A stretch of DNA of 64,000 nt, taken from assembly GCA_022497145.1 (NCBI GenBank), contig MU385856.1, forward strand, positions 806,001 to 870,000, given 5' to 3'. Below the pieces are notes generated by a model. That model saw only the letters and a list, made by a program, of their open reading frames with translations, ran no database searches and was not told the origin of the DNA. The translations under genes and the position numbers were made by a program. The DNA comes from Rostrohypoxylon terebratum. Its lineage: Eukaryota > Ascomycota > Sordariomycetes > Xylariales > Hypoxylaceae. This document shows positions 58,623 to 64,000 of the stretch, in pieces. How positions within the stretch are numbered: the first letter of the stretch is position 1; each line of letters starts with the position of its first letter.

Positions 58623-60117
58623 TTAATTTTCCAGCTCAACGTGGACATCTTCATGCCTCTTCAAGTCTGGTAGCTCTCGCAACGCATCACCAATAATCGC
58701 CATTGCCTTTCGCAATTGCACTTCCGATATGACCAATGGCGGTGCGAAGCGAATGATGTTACCATGGGTCGGTTTAGCCTGATTTCGGAGTCAGCTTATC
58801 TTGTACTGTGTTGCGCTCGATAAAGAGAAAGGAGACAGGATAGGCGTTTATCAATCTTACCAGAAGTCCCTTCTCCTTGAGGAGAACGCATAGGTCCCAA
58901 GCCGAATGGCCGTTCGTCTTTGATTCGTCAATAACAACGGCATTAAGTAGACCCTTTCCGCGGATGGTCTTGATAACTGGCGAGTTAAATGCTGCTAGAC
59001 CATCACGGAAGATGTTACCAAGCTTTTCGGCCTTCTGGGTAAGCTGCTCCTCTTCCATGAGCTCAAGAGCACGTATAGAGACAGCGCAGCCGAGGGGGTT
59101 ACCGCCGTATGTTGAGCCGTGGGTGCCTGGCTCGACAACAAGCATGATCTCTTTACTACTCAGGACACAGCTGACGGGATACATGCCACCAGAGATAGCT
59201 TTCCCCAGTGTAATCATGTCCGGCTTGATGCCAGCCCACTGTGAACATAGCATACGTCCCGTGCGACCGATACCTGTCTGTATTTCGTCACAGATCAGCA
59301 GTACGTTGTGCTTCTTGCAAAGCTCCTGAACTTTGACTAGGTAATCTTCGTCGGGGACCACTACACCTGCCTCTCCCTGAATCGGCTCGACAATGAATGC
59401 AGCAGTTTCCTTTCCGTGAGCCTCGAGCACATCTTCAAGGTCGGCTACGTTGTTGTACCGAATTGGCTTACCGGTAGAGGGAGAGACGGCACCAATGTTA
59501 GGTATGTATGGTCCGTAGTTGTCTTTGGATTCTGGGTCGGTGGAGAGAGTGACCGCGATCATCTATCCATGACGTTAGAGGACATGACCAACCTCGCGAT
59601 ATAAATAACCTACCGTGCGACCGTGGAAGTTTTCATTGGCTCCGAAGACCAACGCCTTGCCCTCTGGCACCTTCTTGACTTTGTAGGCCCACTTTCTCGC
59701 AATCTTGATAGCCGTCTCCACGGCTTCAGCACCGGTGTTCATTGGCAGAACCATGTCGTATCCAAACATGGATTGGACCTTTTCCGCCCACTTGGGAAAC
59801 ACGTCATTGTGAAACGCCCTGGAGCTCAAGGTCAATCTTCCGGCCTGTTCAGTGAGCGCTTTCACCAGCTCGGGGTGACAATGACCCTGGTTGACGGCGC
59901 TGTATGCGGAGAGGAAGTCAATGTAGTGCTTGCCTTCCGGATCCCAGACATCAGCGCCCTGTGCGCGAGCAAAGACGACCGGGAGAGGGTGGTAGTTGTG
60001 GGCGGCGTATTTGTGTTCGGCTTCAATCGCACCCTTGGTTGAAGAAGAGTGGTATCTGGACGACTTGGTCGAGTCGGAACCCGCGTGGGTGGTCGGAGCA
60101 TCTGCGTGAGGAGCCAT
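58623..60117 (-). CDS. otaA: Ornithine aminotransferase
   Basis: PLP-dependent class-III aminotransferase that converts ornithine and 2-oxoglutarate to glutamate-5-semialdehyde and glutamate, the step linking arginine catabolism to proline and glutamate. Exons 59614-60117, 58861-59562 and 58623-58778 (introns 51 and 82 bp) give 453 residues, the usual length. Landmarks are YIDFLSAYSAVNQGHCHPEL, MNTGAEAVETAIKIARKWAY, NFHGRTMIAVTLS across intron 1, LLICDEIQTGIGRTG and the PLP lysine Lys289 in LGKAISGG. The join over intron 2 reads KEKGLLAKPTHGNIIRFAPP. There is no clear mitochondrial presequence, so it is probably cytosolic as in other ascomycetes. An imperfect GCGACT repeat sits just upstream of the ATG. 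It is divergent from gpi10. Confidence 0.96.
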
Positions 60118-60120
60118 GAT

Positions 60121-60154
60121 TGCGATTGCGACTGCGACTATGACTGTGACTGCG
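60121..60154. repeat. Imperfect GCGACT/TGACTG hexamer repeat in otaA leader
   Basis: Five to six degenerate hexamers directly before the otaA ATG, probably within the 5' UTR. It may affect translation or be neutral. Confidence 0.65.
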
Positions 60155-61422
60155 TCAAAAAGATTATCGGCGAGTGAGAAATTATGAGCGGAAGCAAAAT
60201 TCGTCCCGACCCAAAGGAGTATTAATTATGGAAGTCAGCCTATCGATACACAATAGGATACAAGCTATTAGGTACGTGTCGTTGGTTGGACCCAAGACGT
60301 TGTGGTTGAGTGGTGGGTATTATATTGATTGCCTTGAAGAAAAGAAAGGAAGATCAAAAAGGAAAAAAAAATCAAAATATTCGTGACGGAACGCAATGAC
60401 ATAAATGGAAAAATTCAAGGCGGGGGCGAATGATCGTTGTCGAGGAGTTTTGGAAGTTACGCTACGTAATATGAAATGTTCGGACTGATGCTTAGGTAGC
60501 CACTAAACCCCTAAGTGCAAGTCGAAGCGGTTCACCCAGTCGTTGCTTCCCATGATGACAAGTTTGTCCGGTCCTGAAGTCCAAGATCAAGTTGGTCACA
60601 TGCGGTGAAGCGGCGAGTCCGGTGCCCGAGCCGAAGGAAAGCGCACCGTTTGTGGACAAGGACAAGGGATGTTTTATTGTTCTTGTCGAGCTAAACATGA
60701 GAGGTTCTCGTCACTAAATAGTTACATTTAGGTACGCCATTACTCGCACAAGGCCACCGTTAATACCATATACTGCTAGGATTACAATTGGAAAAAAATA
60801 AGAAAAAGAACAAATCCAACAGAACGCGATTACGGTCAAGGCGTACACCCGCCGAGCCCGGAGGAGTCGCGGTAGCCGAAGAATCTTCAATTTTTAACCA
60901 ATCACACACCATCCATATAGAGATAACCAATAGTTCAGAGGGAATAACTGTGTCGTGGGGGACCACTGGGGGGTAGCATCCGACGCTCGATGAGATAAGA
61001 ATGTGCTTGGCGGCGAACATATAACTGGAGTCATGTGAAGCTATTTACTTATCGAGTGGTATCTGTCTAAGATTAGTTATGAGATTATTAATGTATCGCT
61101 TTTAAGGAGGCAGCCTCAACTCAACTAGAACCGCATCGCAGCTGGGGTCAGCTGTCACGTGTAACCAACTTCCTAGGAGATACTTAGTGACTTTCAGTAT
61201 TGTACCTAGGTAACTTTTGGCAATTTGTCTCGATAGGGACAGCTCCGTGAAATCCAAATCTGGCTTGAAGAGTTCCAACTTCCAAGGTTGTCAATTTAAA
61301 CGTTGTAGCAGATGCCAGGTCGCCTCAACTCATTGATTTAGGTATAATTTTTATTGTTATTATTATTACCTGGGTATTTTGAATTCTTTCCTAATTGTAA
61401 TTGTGTCTTTTAATTGAATGAT

Positions 61423-61446
61423 ATGAGATGAGATGAGATGAGATGG
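61423..61446. repeat. GAGAT pentamer repeat upstream of gpi10
   Basis: Four to five tandem copies of ATGAG, ending 19 bp before the gpi10 ATG. Each copy includes an ATG, so short upstream open frames are possible if it is transcribed. Confidence 0.75.
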
Positions 61447-61465
61447 GTGCGAGACTCAATCAAAT

Positions 61466-63537
61466 ATGAGTTCAGGGAATAAGACCAAGTCAAGCGCCGG
61501 AGCGCATAACGCGACCGCACGAAGCTCTTCAAACACCAAAAACAAAAACAAAACAGCTTTGGCCTCTGTTCCAGCTCGGGATGCGTTAGCTGTAATTTTT
61601 GCTATACGGTTTGCCAATGCGCTCTGCGTCCGCACTTTCTTCCAGCCAGACGAATATTTTCAATCTCTAGAACCAGCATGGAACATGATATTTGGCGATA
61701 ATGGTGGAGCATGGCTAACTTGGGTATGTAGATTACTAAATGACCCTCATTCAATTCAAGCTAACTAGTTCGTAAAGGAATGGAAACATCAACTTCGTTC
61801 CTCTATCCACCCTGCTGTATTTGCCTTTGGGTACTGGATTGTTGAACAGTATGCAGCGGCAGGAATGTCTCCTATTACTAAAGCCAAGTGGCTGATTGCG
61901 GCACCCAAAGTCCTGCAGACATTATTTGCTGCCTTGAGCGATTGGTATTCATGGAGACTTGCAGAGAAACTCTATGGTCAAGGAAGTACTGCCGCCTGGT
62001 CTGTTGTGAGTACCTTATGCGGCAATGCAATTCAAACGATGTTTGAGTAACTCACATATGTGTTTAGTTATTGATGGCATTACTTAACCCCTGGCAATGG
62101 TATACATCGACCAGGACATTCTCCAACTGCTTCGAGACTACGCTGACGGCAATGGCTCTATACTACTTCCCCTGGGATCTTCTAGGCACTGGTGACGACG
62201 GAGATTCTAAATCTAAGTATTCGTCAAGCTTTCTCTTTGAGACCTGGGGTCAACTAAATAACCTTCGACTTTCCTTGACATTGGCTGCTTTTGCCGTTCT
62301 GTTACGTCCAACAAATGTTTTAATATGGTTGGCTATAGCAACACTTGCACTAACAAGAGCTACTCTTGGCGGAAAATCACCACTTACTCGAGCGAACTTA
62401 CTCGTCGTTTATAGAGAAGTCCTGCTCTGTGGGCAAGTAAAATCGCTACCAATACTATTTCAGTAATCTAACTGTCACAGGTCAATTGTCCTTGGATTAT
62501 CCTTGCTAGCTGACCGTCAGTATTACGGAGAGTGGACATTCCCTCCTCTGACATTTTTGCATTTCAACGTCGCACAAGACCTTGCCGTTTTCTACGGTCA
62601 GAATGATTGGCACTATTATCTTTCCCAGGGCATACCGTTGTTAAGTACAACAATAGCTCCATTTGTCCTACAGGGTCTCTATAAGTCCCTAGATGCCGAA
62701 GAGTCAAACTGGCCTGTCACCACATCCAATACTTTGAAAGCATTATCTTTCACAGTCTTCACAACAATAACATCCCTATCGTTCGTCTCCCACAAGGAAG
62801 TCCGCTTCATTACTCCTCTCCTTCCCGCCTTCCACACCCTAGCCGCCCCTTACATCACAACATTCTTCACTACCATTACCGACATCTCGGCTGCCCCAAC
62901 CAAGACTCTAGGCTGGAAGCGCACACCTCTCCTCTTTGCTGGACTCTTCATCAACGCCGTCGTCGGCGGGTATCTCTCATGTTTCCACGCTAGAGCGCCC
63001 ATCAGCGTCCTCGATTTCCTACGCACCGAATTCGAGACGATCCATCCATCCCACCTTGCCATCCCGCAGCCTGTGAACGTCACATATGATGATGACTTTG
63101 CTCAAGAGTTGTTCGCGCTCTTCCTCACCCCGTGCCACGCCACTCCCTGGCGCTCGCACTTAGTGTACCCCGCCCTACGAGCCCGCGCGCTGACCTGTGA
63201 TCCGCCCATCGACACCCTTCCCGGCTCCGCTGAGCGCGCTTCCTATGAAGACGAGACGCGCCGCTTTTACGCAGACCGCGTCAAGTTCCTAGCCAACTTG
63301 TGGCCCCGCGACCGACCCGGCGAGGATATGGCCCGGTACATCGTCGGTTATGAGGGTATTGAGTCCTCTTTACGCGAGTACTTCGATTGGTCTGGGCCCG
63401 GGGGTAGGCATAAGGTGGAGCTCAAGGAAGTCTGGAGTTCGTGGAATGGGTTATTTACAGATGACGACAGGAAGGCAGGACGGCTGGTCGTCTGGGCCAC
63501 GGGGTTCTATGACAAGCCGTCGGTTTACGAGCCCTAA
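61466..63537 (+). CDS. gpi10: GPI mannosyltransferase 3 (GPI10/PIG-B)
   Basis: ER multispanning mannosyltransferase (GT22) that adds the third mannose, alpha-1,2-linked, to the GPI anchor precursor using dolichol-phosphate mannose. Exons 61466-61723, 61778-62005, 62068-62432 and 62481-63537 give 635 residues. Introns 1 and 2 are GT-AG. The third (62433-62480, 48 bp) is a GC-AG intron: only the donor GCAAGT keeps frame and gives LLCGSIVLGLSLLADRQYYG. The lumenal motif FFQPDEYFQSLEPAW at the first loop and HKEVRF (His388) late in the protein are family hallmarks. QWYTSTRTFSNCFETTLTAM and WTFPPLTFLHFNV also fit. About 8-10 membrane spans. The C-terminal ~200 residues are hydrophilic with a GC-richer coding sequence. 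Confidence 0.94.
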
Positions 63538-64000
63538 GTGCTCTAAGCTGGATGACATGTTGGTTTTCTCGAATTGTACATTATTCGTTATGAAAGCCTT
63601 ATGTCATATACCGTACATAGTAGTATATCAAAACCAACTATTGCATATTATGTCTCCATCCCGTCCTCATCCGCAACCCCTTTAACTCTCCATCATCACA
63701 CACCCACCTATGCAAGTACAAGAAGTACCATCTATCCCCTACGAACGCACCCAAAATGGGGCTCCCCGACTTCTTACCTAACACAAGCCTCGAATAGTAC
63801 GACGAGTACGTAATTCATCTTGGCGTCTTCTAGAAAAAGGCCCAAGCGGATACACCTAGCGTAGCAACTTATGTCACTAGCGCAGCCGACGATGTTAATG
63901 TCAACAATCAACAACGCGTTATGCCGGGGATAGCCGACCTGGGTCCGGGGACTATCTGTGGGTAGCCCCTCGTCGCTAATCGAAAGAGGAAACGGGGTAG
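63538..64000. other. 3' flank of gpi10 and window end
   Basis: AT-rich 3' UTR region up to about 63700, then ordinary intergenic sequence. The frame at 63574-63813 looks random. No gene begins before the window edge that I can support. Confidence 0.45.

Larger units (their letters stand above)
60118..61465. other. Divergent intergenic region otaA / gpi10
   Basis: Promoter region of both genes. Immediately upstream of otaA is an imperfect hexamer repeat (60121-60154), and upstream of gpi10 a GAGAT repeat (61423-61446). A frame at 60492-60698 (minus) has no support. Confidence 0.5.

Noticed and set aside
1..64000. Search by eye for transposons, rRNA, tRNA and CRISPR arrays
   Set aside because: No reverse transcriptase, transposase, long terminal repeat, structured RNA or regular repeat-spacer array was found; a covariance-model scan would be needed for small RNAs.

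Overview
The window looks like nuclear DNA of a filamentous ascomycete (Pezizomycotina). Almost every gene is broken by short introns (about 45-155 bp, two longer) with GTRNGT donors, CTRAC-like branch sites and YAG acceptors. The gene set is typically fungal: vacuolar carboxypeptidase Y, Atg1, an Mtr-type amino acid permease, Zn2Cys6 regulators and Dal5-type transporters. A sordariomycete, perhaps of the Xylariales, is my guess from overall style; I cannot prove it without a search. I placed exon joins by hand and checked that summed exon lengths are whole codons. They close for all multi-exon genes except sdo1. In the Zn2Cys6 factor, one junction closes only with a weak donor.

Layout. 0.3-5.2 kb: carboxypeptidase Y (-), SBDS/Sdo1 (+), 40S ribosomal protein S18 (-). 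6.2-10.5 kb: three poorly known genes, all (-): a 155-residue protein, a DUF1330-like protein and a secreted protein. 11.8-16.2 kb: a Dal5-type MFS transporter (-) and RNA polymerase I subunit A49 (-). 17.1-21.4 kb: the 25-residue ribosomal protein eL41 (-), an FHA-domain protein kinase in seven exons (+), and a small protein with a zinc-cluster-like cysteine pattern (+). 22-34.4 kb: an accessory-looking stretch with an aldehyde dehydrogenase (+), a membrane-anchored UDP-glycosyltransferase (-), a possible 108-residue protein (-), a Zn2Cys6 transcription factor (-), an intronless, very GC-rich zeta-toxin-type P-loop kinase (+) and a second Dal5-type MFS transporter (-). 37.7-39.9 kb: Mtr-like amino acid permease in eight exons (+). 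42.1-44.9 kb: Sac7/Bag7-type RhoGAP (-). 50.2-53.2 kb: Atg1 (-). 58.6-60.1 kb: ornithine aminotransferase (-). 61.5-63.5 kb: GPI mannosyltransferase 3 (+).

Most genes are unrelated housekeeping functions: proteolysis, ribosome production, autophagy, ornithine catabolism and GPI-anchor synthesis. Four genes in the first 17 kb serve ribosome synthesis. The only plausible functional group is the aldehyde dehydrogenase, glycosyltransferase, Zn2Cys6 factor and MFS transporter at 22-34 kb. It could serve detoxification or catabolism, but there is no backbone biosynthetic enzyme, so this stays a hypothesis. Two gene-free stretches of more than 5 kb (44.9-50.2 and 53.2-58.6 kb) and a 3.3 kb one (34.4-37.7 kb) are rich in short palindromic words of the TAGGTACCTA/CCTACCTAG type and in microsatellites. 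I saw no tRNA, rRNA, transposon or CRISPR array.
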